A stretch of 64,000 bases of DNA from a bacterium (GTDB lineage: Bacteria; Krumholzibacteriota; Krumholzibacteriia; LZORAL124-64-63), in contig JADJCK010000007.1 of NCBI GenBank assembly GCA_016703265.1, positions 124,001-188,000 on the forward strand, in the 5' to 3' direction. Below, piece after piece: positions 1-6,291 of the stretch. How positions within the stretch are numbered: position 1 is the first letter of the stretch; every line of letters starts with the position of its first letter. The notes below the pieces were generated by a model. That model saw only the letters and a list, made by a program, of their open reading frames with translations, ran no database searches and had not been told where the DNA came from. A program made the position numbers and the translations under genes.

Positions 1-1
1 G

Positions 2-526
2 ATCAGCGCCCTGCGCAAGAAGCTCTGGGATACGGAACTGCGGGCGGGCATGGCCGAAGCCGACCGCTCGGCGGCCGAGTCCGTGCTCACGCGCAAGCAG
101 CAGCGCGAGGAAGCCATCGCCGCGGTGCGGCAGGCCTTCGGCAAGGACGAGGCCGAGATCGTCGTCACCGCCGAGGGTGGCGTCGTACTGCGCGTGTTTG
201 CGCTCTCGTTCGGCGTGGGCAGCGCCGAGCTGGGCAAGGGGCAGGACAAGCTGGTGGGCAAGATCGCCGATGCGGTCAGCCGCTTCCCGGGCGCGCCCCT
301 GACGATCGAGGGCCACACCGACGACTCGGGTGGCCGTGACGCGAACCTGAAGCTCTCGGAGAAGCGCGCCGCGGCGGTGGCGCGCCTGCTGGAGAAGAAG
401 CTCTCGCTCGGAAGCGGTGTCATCACCACGGTGGGCCTCGGCCCCGACCGGCCCCTGGCGCCCAACAGCACGGCGGCCGGCAAGGCGCGCAACCGGCGCA
501 TCGACCTGGTGATCGGCGCCCAGTGA
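2..526 (+). CDS. OmpA-family peptidoglycan-binding protein, C-terminal part (5' end outside window)
   Basis: The reading frame is open from the window's left edge, so the start lies upstream; 174 residues are visible. The first 45 or so are charged and helical (LRKKLW... to KQQREEAI). The rest is an OmpA C-terminal domain, with the typical GHTDDSGG segment, a following SEKRAAAVARLL helix and the closing ARNRRIDLVI motif. In this family the domain binds peptidoglycan diaminopimelate and anchors an outer-membrane protein or lipoprotein to the wall. The usual NxxLSxxRAxxV pattern appears here as NLKLSEKRAAAV. A GG-rich hairpin follows the stop. The family assignment is firm; the nature of the missing N-terminus is unknown. 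Confidence 0.85.
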   Translation: MSALRKKLWDTELRAGMAEADRSAAESVLTRKQQREEAIAAVRQAFGKDEAEIVVTAEGGVVLRVFALSFGVGSAELGKGQDKLVGKIADAVSRFPGAPLTIEGHTDDSGGRDANLKLSEKRAAAVARLLEKKLSLGSGVITTVGLGPDRPLAPNSTAAGKARNRRIDLVIGAQ

Positions 527-534
527 TTCTTCCC

Positions 535-566
535 GGAGGAGCCCGCCACGGCGGCTCTCCTGTTTG
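535..566 (+). terminator. Possible intrinsic terminator after the OmpA-like gene
   Basis: An imperfect GC-rich hairpin (GGAgGAGCcCGCC / GGCGGCTCTCC with two bulges) ends in TGTTT a few bases after the stop codon. The bulges and the very short loop make it a weak call. Confidence 0.35.
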
Positions 567-617
567 GCAGGCCGCGCCCCGCGGCCACGATCGTGGAACC
601 GAAAGGAATGACCTCGC

Positions 618-1631
618 GTGAACATCCGGAAAATCCCCTTGCTGCTGGCGTCCGCAGCACTCCTCACCGCGACTGCGGCCCTGGCCGGTGAACCGCTGGC
701 CGTCGGTGCTTCGCGCCATGAGGCCGAGTTCGCCGTGAACATGCTCCAGAGTTCGTACAGCAAGAACTGGAACGGCGGCGACAAGGGCTCGGTCAACTGG
801 TCGGTGACCTTCGCAGGCCGGCATGAGAAGCAGATGAGCGCGAAGTTCAACTGGCAGAACACGCTCAAGCTGGCCTACGGCCAGAACCACCAGCAGGCCC
901 GGGGCACGGACGGCAGCCTGACCTGGCTGCGCGCGGACAAGAACACCGACGCGATCGAGTTCGAGTCGCTCGGGCGCCTGACCGTCGCCAGTGGCTGGGA
1001 CCCGTACGTGGCGGTCGGCTTCTCGTCGCTGTTCCGCGACCTGAGTGACGCGGCGGGGCGCGACCTGAACCTGAACCCGAAGACGTTCCGCGAGTCGGCG
1101 GGCGTTTCGCGCCAGCTTGTCGCCACCGAGAAGCGGTCGCTGTCGATGCGGCTGGGCCTGGGCCTGTCGCAGAGCAGCCGGCGCTTCTTCGACGAGCCGG
1201 CGCCCTCGACGACGACGCAATCGGAGACCGCGTACACCACCAGCGCCGAACTGGTGACCGAGTACAAGTCGGCGCTGCTGGGCGATCGCGTGGCCTGGGA
1301 GTCGAAGCTGACCATCGACCGGCCCCTGACCTGGTCCGGCAAGTCGGTCTTCGAGGACGGGTTCACGTCGACGGCCGTCATGCCCGACGACATCGCCGAC
1401 TACACGACGGCGCTGGACCTGGACTGGGAGAACACGCTGTCGGCGAACATCACGAAGGTGATCTCGGTGAAGCTGTTCACGCGGTGGGTCTACGACAAGT
1501 ACGACAACTCGGTCAAGCCGTCGGTGGGCGACGACAACACGCTGGCCAACGAGGCCGACGTGCTGAACGCCATCCGCAAGGCGGGCCAGTTCAAGCAGAC
1601 GATGGCGCTCGGCTTCGGCTACAAGTTCTAG
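618..1631 (+). CDS. DUF3078-like outer-membrane beta-barrel protein
   Basis: The protein has 337 residues with a Sec signal peptide (basic MNIRK, hydrophobic stretch, cleavage near ALA|GEP). The mature part is rich in alternating hydrophobic/polar strands, with an early NWNGGDKGSVNWSVTF segment, a WQNTLKLAYG strand, and a final GFGYKF strand ending in Phe. That pattern resembles the DUF3078 barrels known mainly from Bacteroidetes. The start is GTG with AAAGGA ten bases upstream. No ligand or transport role can be read from the sequence. Its stop codon shares a CTAG with the convergent dehydrogenase gene. Confidence 0.6.
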   Translation: MNIRKIPLLLASAALLTATAALAGEPLAVGASRHEAEFAVNMLQSSYSKNWNGGDKGSVNWSVTFAGRHEKQMSAKFNWQNTLKLAYGQNHQQARGTDGSLTWLRADKNTDAIEFESLGRLTVASGWDPYVAVGFSSLFRDLSDAAGRDLNLNPKTFRESAGVSRQLVATEKRSLSMRLGLGLSQSSRRFFDEPAPSTTTQSETAYTTSAELVTEYKSALLGDRVAWESKLTIDRPLTWSGKSVFEDGFTSTAVMPDDIADYTTALDLDWENTLSANITKVISVKLFTRWVYDKYDNSVKPSVGDDNTLANEADVLNAIRKAGQFKQTMALGFGYKF

Positions 1632-2803
1632 CGGAACGCCGGCGAACCGGTGATCTCGGCACCCACGATCAGGGTATGGATATCGTGGGTGCCTTCGTAT
1701 GTGTAGACCGATTCGAGATTGGCCATGTGGCGTCCCGGCGAGAACTCGTCGGTGATGCCGGCCGCCCCCAGAATGTCCCTGGCCTTGCGCGCGCAGTCCA
1801 GCGCCATCGCCACATGGGCGCGCTTGGCAAGGGACACCAGCGGCACCTCGTCGATGCCGGCATCCTTGAGCCGGCCCAGCTGCCGGCACATGGCCTGCGC
1901 CTGGGTGATGCCCGTCAGCATCTCGACCAGCTTGTGCTGCACCAGCTGGAACGAGGCGATGGGCTGGCCGAACTGATGGCGCGCCTGTGCATAGCGCAGC
2001 GCCGTGTCGTAGCAGTCCATGGCGGCGCCGACAACGCCCCAGGCGATGCCGTAGCGGGCCTGGTTCAGGCACGACAGCGGGGCCTTCAGTCCGCGCGCGC
2101 CCGGCAGCCGCGCGCTGTCGGGCAGGCGCACCTGGTCGAAGACCAGCTCGCCCGTGTCCGAGGCGCGCAGGCTGAACTTGCCGTGGATGGTATTCGTGGT
2201 GAAGCCCGGCGTGCCGCGCTCGACCAGGAAGCCGCTGACCCCTTCGGGCGTCCGCGCCCAGACCACCGCCACGTCGGCCACGTTGGCATTCGTGATCCAC
2301 AGCTTGCTGCCGCTCAGGACCCAACCGTCGCCGTCGCGCTCGGCGCGCGTCTCCATGCCGCCGGGGTCCGAGCCGTGGTCGGCTTCGGTCAACCCGAAGC
2401 AGCCGATGCGGCGGCCCGCCGCCAGTTCGGGCAGCCAGCGCTGCTTCTGCTCGTCGGTGCCGTAGGTGGCGATGGGCCACATCACGAGCGAACCCTGAAC
2501 CGACGCGAAGCTGCGCAGGCCGCTGTCGCCGCGCTCGAGTTCACGGCAGATCAGTCCATAGACGGTGGGGCTGAGCCCGGGGCAGCCCGGTCCCTTCACC
2601 GACGAACCGAGCAGGCCGAGTGCGCCCATTTCCGGCGCCAGGTCGAGCGGGAAGGTGCCCGCGCGGAAATGCCCGCGCAGGTTCGGCAGGAACCGTTCGT
2701 CGACGAACCGACGGACGACGTCGCGAACGCCGCGCTCCTCGTCGCTGAGTGATGCGTCCACGCGGTAGAAGTCGACGCCTTGATAACTGCTCATGGCCTG
2801 CAT
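1628..2803 (-). CDS. gcdH: Glutaryl-CoA dehydrogenase (acyl-CoA dehydrogenase family)
   Basis: This 391-residue flavoenzyme of the acyl-CoA dehydrogenase fold would oxidise and decarboxylate glutaryl-CoA to crotonyl-CoA in lysine/tryptophan or aromatic breakdown. Motifs specific to the glutaryl subgroup are visible: GSKLWITNANVADV, GKFSLRAS, NQARYGIAWGV, QLGRLKDAG and YEGTHDIHTLIVG. The glutamate at residue 370 in the YEGTHD motif is the expected catalytic base. Length is normal for the family. An alternative ATG lies three codons downstream at 2794. It is the last gene of a minus-strand operon and starts six bases after the isochorismatase-like gene. No other glutarate-pathway gene is present, so the metabolic setting is open. 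Confidence 0.9.
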   Translation of the reverse strand: MQAMSSYQGVDFYRVDASLSDEERGVRDVVRRFVDERFLPNLRGHFRAGTFPLDLAPEMGALGLLGSSVKGPGCPGLSPTVYGLICRELERGDSGLRSFASVQGSLVMWPIATYGTDEQKQRWLPELAAGRRIGCFGLTEADHGSDPGGMETRAERDGDGWVLSGSKLWITNANVADVAVVWARTPEGVSGFLVERGTPGFTTNTIHGKFSLRASDTGELVFDQVRLPDSARLPGARGLKAPLSCLNQARYGIAWGVVGAAMDCYDTALRYAQARHQFGQPIASFQLVQHKLVEMLTGITQAQAMCRQLGRLKDAGIDEVPLVSLAKRAHVAMALDCARKARDILGAAGITDEFSPGRHMANLESVYTYEGTHDIHTLIVGAEITGSPAFR

Positions 2804-2809
2804 CCCCCG

Positions 2810-3379
2810 TCAGTTCTTCAGCAGCGCCGAGACCCGCTTGAACGCCGGCGTCCCGGCTTCGCGCAGGATCTCGAACATGATCATCTGCGTACCCATGACG
2901 TCGGCGCCCACGTCGCGCAGGCGCTGCAGACCCAGGTCGCGGTCGGCCGGGCGGCACGAGCTGACGGCATCGGCAGCCAGGGCCACCTGCTTGCCGTCGC
3001 GCAGCAGGTCGCACGCGGTCTGGTAGACGCACACGTGCGTCTCGATGCCGCAGAGAATGACCTGGTCGCGCCCGGTGGCCCGCAGCGCCTCGTTGAAGGC
3101 GGCGTCGCCCGCGCAGCTGAACGTCATCTTCTCGATGGCGGTGAACGGGCGGCAGGCCTCGCGGACCTCGGTCATGGTCACGCCCAGCCCGCGCGGATAC
3201 TGCTCGGTGACGATCACCGGGATCTCGAGCTGGCGGCAGAACGCGATCAGGCGAAGTGAACGCTCGAGTACCTGGTCCATGCCGTGGACCAGGCCGCGGA
3301 AGCGCTCCTGGAGGTCGATGACGACCAGCGCTGTGCGCTCGGGCGTCAGGCGGACAGGCGGTCGGTTCCCGGTGCTCAT
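2810..3379 (-). CDS. Isochorismatase-family cysteine hydrolase
   Basis: This 189-residue hydrolase has the family triad in place: Asp22 (VVIDLQERF), Lys84 (IEKMTFSC) and Cys117 in CGIETHVCV, the nucleophile that attacks amides or related bonds in nicotinamidase-like members. The cis-peptide-like segment before the cysteine is also present. The true substrate cannot be read from sequence; close relatives are simply called isochorismatase-family or hydrolase proteins. The start at 3379 is chosen because AAGGAG lies five bases upstream; a longer open frame to 3577 runs back into the PLD gene and is not needed. It sits between the PLD gene (17-base gap) and gcdH (6-base gap). Confidence 0.88.
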   Translation of the reverse strand: MSTGNRPPVRLTPERTALVVIDLQERFRGLVHGMDQVLERSLRLIAFCRQLEIPVIVTEQYPRGLGVTMTEVREACRPFTAIEKMTFSCAGDAAFNEALRATGRDQVILCGIETHVCVYQTACDLLRDGKQVALAADAVSSCRPADRDLGLQRLRDVGADVMGTQMIMFEILREAGTPAFKRVSALLKN

Positions 3380-3396
3380 CGGGTCTCCTTGTCGGT

Positions 3397-4704
3397 TCAG
3401 TTGCGGCGCGGTGCGGCATAGTCGCCGCACGGCGTGACGGCCGTGGCGTACGGACCGTTCCAGCTCTGGTTGAAGAAAACGTCGGCGTCGCGCGGGGCCC
3501 CGGCGCCGGTCAGGAAGAGCCCGAGGTTGCGCGACTCGAAGAAGTAGTCGCGCGACCAGTTCGACGTGCCCAGCCACATGGCGTTGCCGTCGACGGTCAG
3601 GTACTTGGCGTGCTCGACGCGCGCAAAGGGGATGAAGCCCTCGGGGTGCGCCGGGATGCTGGTCAGCCGCAGTTCGATGCCCGGCACTGCAGCCAGGCTC
3701 TTCAGCCAGGGCACCGCGTACTTCGTGGCGGCCCAGTCGGCCAGGATGATGCGCACCTTCGCGCCGCGCACGGCGGCGCGCCGCAGCGCGCGGTCGAGGT
3801 CGTCGAACAGCCGGCCCTCGCGGTCGGCGACCGAATACGACAGCAGCTGCAGGTGCACCGAGTCGCGCGCCGCATCCATCATCTCCACCAGCAGCGGCAG
3901 GTCCCAGGGCACGTCGGCGGGCAGGCCGGCCTGGGGGCTCGCTGCCAGGACCGCGCGCACTTCCGCACCGTCCGGGCTCGTGAGCGTCACTGCGGGCAAC
4001 CCGGCCAGCGGGGCCTGCGCCGGACCGCCCGGGGTGGATGCCGTCGCGGTCTGTTGGCCGCCGGCCAGCGCCCAGTCGAGGTCGAAGATGCGCCGCGCGC
4101 GCGCGGCGAGCGTGCGGTCGCGCACGAGGATGCCCAGCTCGTGGATCTGCCCCAGGGCGCGCCAGTCGAAATTCTGGCTGCCCAGGTAGAGCCCGTCGTC
4201 ATCGACGAGGAAATACTTGGCGTGCAGGACGCCGCCCCAGGCCTTGCCGACATCGAACAGGCGACTCTCGGCGCCGGGCAACGCCCCGGCCCAGGCCGGG
4301 ACCTCGGCGTAGTTGGCGGCGAACTTGGCGTCGGCCAGCAGGCGCACCTTGACGCCGCGACCGGCGGCCGCTTCGACCTGCGCCAGTACCGGCAGCAGGA
4401 GGTCGGGCGCTCCCGCAGGGCCGCCGGCATCCTTGCCGTCACCCTTGCGGCTGAAATAGAAGCCGGCCAGGTCCAGCCTCGTGGCGGCATCGCCCATGAC
4501 CTGGGCCCAGACCGCCGGGGCGTCGGGAATAGCGGATAGATCGAGTTGTGTATGTTCGGGCCAGCTCTCGACCAACGTGAATGTCCCCGGCGTATCGGCG
4601 CCGGAACCACCCGCCAGCGCCGCGGCCGGGAACAGGACACAGGACACGGCGGCAGCGAGGACAAGGGCCGCGGGTGCGGTGAAGGGGGATGACAGTCGGG
4701 GCAT
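3397..4704 (-). CDS. Secreted phospholipase D-like protein with two HKD motifs
   Basis: The protein has 435 residues with a clear signal peptide (LVLAAAVSCVLFPAAALA). Two PLD phosphodiesterase motifs are present: His161/Lys163 in LHAKYFLVDDDGLYLGSQNFD and His365/Lys367 in EHAKYLTVDGNAMWLGTSNW. Each is followed by the usual Gly-Ser/Thr-x-Asn. The GSQNFDWRAL and GTSNWSRDYF continuations resemble PLD3/PLD4-type and nuclease-like members more than bacterial cardiolipin synthases. It is probably periplasmic or surface-exposed, acting on phosphodiester bonds of lipid or nucleic acid. The start has AAGGA upstream, and longer in-frame extensions run into low-likelihood sequence. It heads the operon with the isochorismatase-like and gcdH genes. 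Confidence 0.85.
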   Translation of the reverse strand: MPRLSSPFTAPAALVLAAAVSCVLFPAAALAGGSGADTPGTFTLVESWPEHTQLDLSAIPDAPAVWAQVMGDAATRLDLAGFYFSRKGDGKDAGGPAGAPDLLLPVLAQVEAAAGRGVKVRLLADAKFAANYAEVPAWAGALPGAESRLFDVGKAWGGVLHAKYFLVDDDGLYLGSQNFDWRALGQIHELGILVRDRTLAARARRIFDLDWALAGGQQTATASTPGGPAQAPLAGLPAVTLTSPDGAEVRAVLAASPQAGLPADVPWDLPLLVEMMDAARDSVHLQLLSYSVADREGRLFDDLDRALRRAAVRGAKVRIILADWAATKYAVPWLKSLAAVPGIELRLTSIPAHPEGFIPFARVEHAKYLTVDGNAMWLGTSNWSRDYFFESRNLGLFLTGAGAPRDADVFFNQSWNGPYATAVTPCGDYAAPRRN

Positions 4705-4752
4705 GGTCCAGTCCTTGCGGGGTTCGGGGACGCTCCGGGTCGATGGTGCCCC

Positions 4753-4781
4753 AGAATAGCTGCCGTGCGGCCGCGCGTCGA
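4753..4781 (-). promoter_or_regulatory. Candidate sigma70-like promoter for the PLD operon
   Basis: Read on the minus strand, TCGACG (4781-4776) and TATTCT (4758-4753) are separated by exactly 17 bases and lie about 50 bases upstream of the PLD start codon. Each hexamer matches the sigma70 consensus at four of six positions. Which sigma factor this organism uses is unknown. Confidence 0.4.
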
Positions 4782-4956
4782 GCGGCGCGCGCCGGGCTTG
4801 CCAGCAACCCGATCGCCTGCCAGACTGGTAGGCGCCGTGGCCGGCCGGGAAGCCGGTTGGGGGCGCCGCGGGAACCTCAGGGGTGCCCGGGTTGTTCCCC
4901 CGCGTTTGGGCGTCCTGATCCCTGCCACAGGATCGTTTCTTCGGAGAGTTGACCGC

Positions 4957-5400
4957 TTGCATCACCGCACCGCACGCCTCATCGCCCTTGCCTGGCTGCC
5001 GCTGGCAGCCTGGCTGGCGCTGTGGCCCGCGGTGGAGGCGCGGCAGCTGCCGATGCGCGAGATGGCCCGGCAGACCGTCAAGGTCGTGCGCGGGGGCTGT
5101 TGCGGCGCTCGGCCGGCCGAGGGTGCTGCGCTGCCTCGGGGTAACGAGCGGCACGGCTGCTGCAGCGGCCAGGGCGAGGCTCCTGCGCGCGTGCCGGCCT
5201 GCCCGGACGGCGGCAGTGCCCGCTGCCAGCAATGTGTCAATCACGGCGGCCCGCTGCTGTTCACGCACGTGCTGTCGGTGCCTGATCCCGAGCGCACGGT
5301 GCTTGGGGCCATCCTTCATGGCGACCTTGTCGCCGCCTCCCGCGACCTCCGGCCGCCGGTGCCGCCCCCGCGATCGATCGGCGTTCCCCAGTACACCTAG
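4957..5400 (+). CDS. Small secreted or membrane-anchored Cys-containing protein, function unknown
   Basis: I do not recognise this 147-residue protein. It begins with a hydrophobic stretch (LIALAWLPLAAWLALWPAVEA) that looks like a signal peptide or single anchor. A region with two CC pairs (RGGCCGARP, RHGCCSGQG) and a C-x2-C (RCQQCVNHGG) follows, then a Pro-rich tail ending PPPRSIGVPQYT. The start is inferred as TTG at 4957 because GGAGAG lies eight bases upstream and the signal-like stretch begins directly after it; the frame is also open upstream to 4765. It precedes the Cys-repeat gene by 56 bases on the same strand, so the two may be cotranscribed. The Cys and His spacing suggests metal binding, which is only inference. 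Confidence 0.5.
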   Translation: MHHRTARLIALAWLPLAAWLALWPAVEARQLPMREMARQTVKVVRGGCCGARPAEGAALPRGNERHGCCSGQGEAPARVPACPDGGSARCQQCVNHGGPLLFTHVLSVPDPERTVLGAILHGDLVAASRDLRPPVPPPRSIGVPQYT

Positions 5401-5456
5401 AAAGGCGCGTCTTTCAGGGATGCGCCCCCCAACACTTGTGACCGGAGGATACGAAG

Positions 5457-6200
5457 ATGAATGTCCGTAAGTACCTGACTGTGATGGCCACGCTGATGCT
5501 GGCCTCGATGTTGAGCGTGGCTGTGGCCGTGGCTGAGGATGCCCCGGCGGCGGCGCCGGAAGCCGGCAAGGCCTGTGCGGCCGCGTGCGCCCATGGTGCC
5601 GACAAGGCGTGCTCGGCCGCCTGCACGCAGGGTGACGCGGCCAAGGCCTGCGCAGCCAAAGCCTGTGCGTCGAAGTGCTCGCCGGCCGAGGCTGAGGCCT
5701 GCGCCGCGAAGTGCAAGGCCGGCGAGGCCAGCGGTTGTGCGACCAAGGGCTGCGATGCCTCGGCCTGTGCGTCGAAGTGCGGCCACGGCGGGCACCACGC
5801 CCGCATGGGCCACAAGATGATGCGCTACGCCCATGGCGGCGGCAGCGCCTGCGTCGGCATGTGCCTGGTCGGTGAGGGCCCCGCGTGCCCGATGCACCGC
5901 GCGAAGTCGTGCCATGGCGCGAAGGGCTGCGGGGACATGGCTGCGTGCGCCGGCAAGGCTGGCTGCGACAAGGCCGCGTGTGGCGACAAGGCTGCTTGCG
6001 CAGGCAAGGCCGCGTGTGGCGACAAGGCCGCCTGCGCCGGCAAGGCCGGGTGCGACAAGGCTGCGTGCGCCGGCAAGGCCGGGTGTGACAAGGCTGCGTG
6101 TGCCGGCAAGGCTGCCTGCGCCGCCACCGCCGCCGCTGCCGCCTGCCCGAGCGCCAGCACCTGCGCCGGCGCCAGCGCCTGCCCGAAGGCCGGCAAGTAG
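5457..6200 (+). CDS. Secreted Cys-rich repeat protein (possible metal-binding), novel
   Basis: This 247-residue protein has a signal peptide (MATLMLASMLSVAVAVA). The mature part contains about 32 cysteines in an Ala/Lys/Gly/Asp-rich background. The N-terminal third has C-AAA-C and C-AAK-C type pairs. The centre is His/Met-rich (CGHGGHHARMGHKMMRYAHGG). The C-terminal third is a short tandem repeat of CAGKAGCDKAA and CGDKAACAGKA units with a cysteine every five or six residues. No aromatic core is present, so a globular fold held only by hydrophobic packing is unlikely. Metal chelation (metallothionein-like) or extensive disulphides are the plausible roles. A GGAGGA site precedes the ATG and a strong terminator follows. 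No known family is recognised. Confidence 0.75.
   Translation: MNVRKYLTVMATLMLASMLSVAVAVAEDAPAAAPEAGKACAAACAHGADKACSAACTQGDAAKACAAKACASKCSPAEAEACAAKCKAGEASGCATKGCDASACASKCGHGGHHARMGHKMMRYAHGGGSACVGMCLVGEGPACPMHRAKSCHGAKGCGDMAACAGKAGCDKAACGDKAACAGKAACGDKAACAGKAGCDKAACAGKAGCDKAACAGKAACAATAAAAACPSASTCAGASACPKAGK
5938..6120 (+). repeat. Tandem short repeats encoding CAGKAG-CDKAA / CGDKAA units
   Basis: The coding strand repeats units close to TGCGCCGGCAAGGC and TGCGACAAGGC about a dozen times with third-base variation. The repeat stays in frame throughout, so it reflects protein-level repetition and is not a non-coding array. Confidence 0.8.
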
Positions 6201-6234
6201 AGGTCGCCCCGCGCGATCGTTGCCGATCGAAAGA

Positions 6235-6268
6235 GGCGCCCGCAGCCGTTGCTGCGGGCGCCTTCTTT
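6235..6268 (+). terminator. Intrinsic terminator between convergent genes
   Basis: A perfect 12-bp stem (GGCGCCCGCAGC / GCTGCGGGCGCC) with loop CGTT is followed by TTCTTTCC. It lies 35 bases after the Cys-repeat gene and just before the end of the convergent transketolase-like gene. It may serve both strands, though the plus strand has the better T-tract. Confidence 0.85.
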
Positions 6269-6291
6269 CCCTCAACGTCGGCCGTGGCGTG

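Noticed and set aside
3380..3577. 66-residue N-terminal extension of the isochorismatase-like protein
   Set aside because: It is antisense-style Arg-rich sequence inside the PLD gene, whereas ATG 3379 has a good AAGGAG.
5938..6120. Short direct repeats resembling a CRISPR or minisatellite
   Set aside because: Repeats stay in frame, have no unique spacers, and encode the Cys repeat of a signal-peptide protein.
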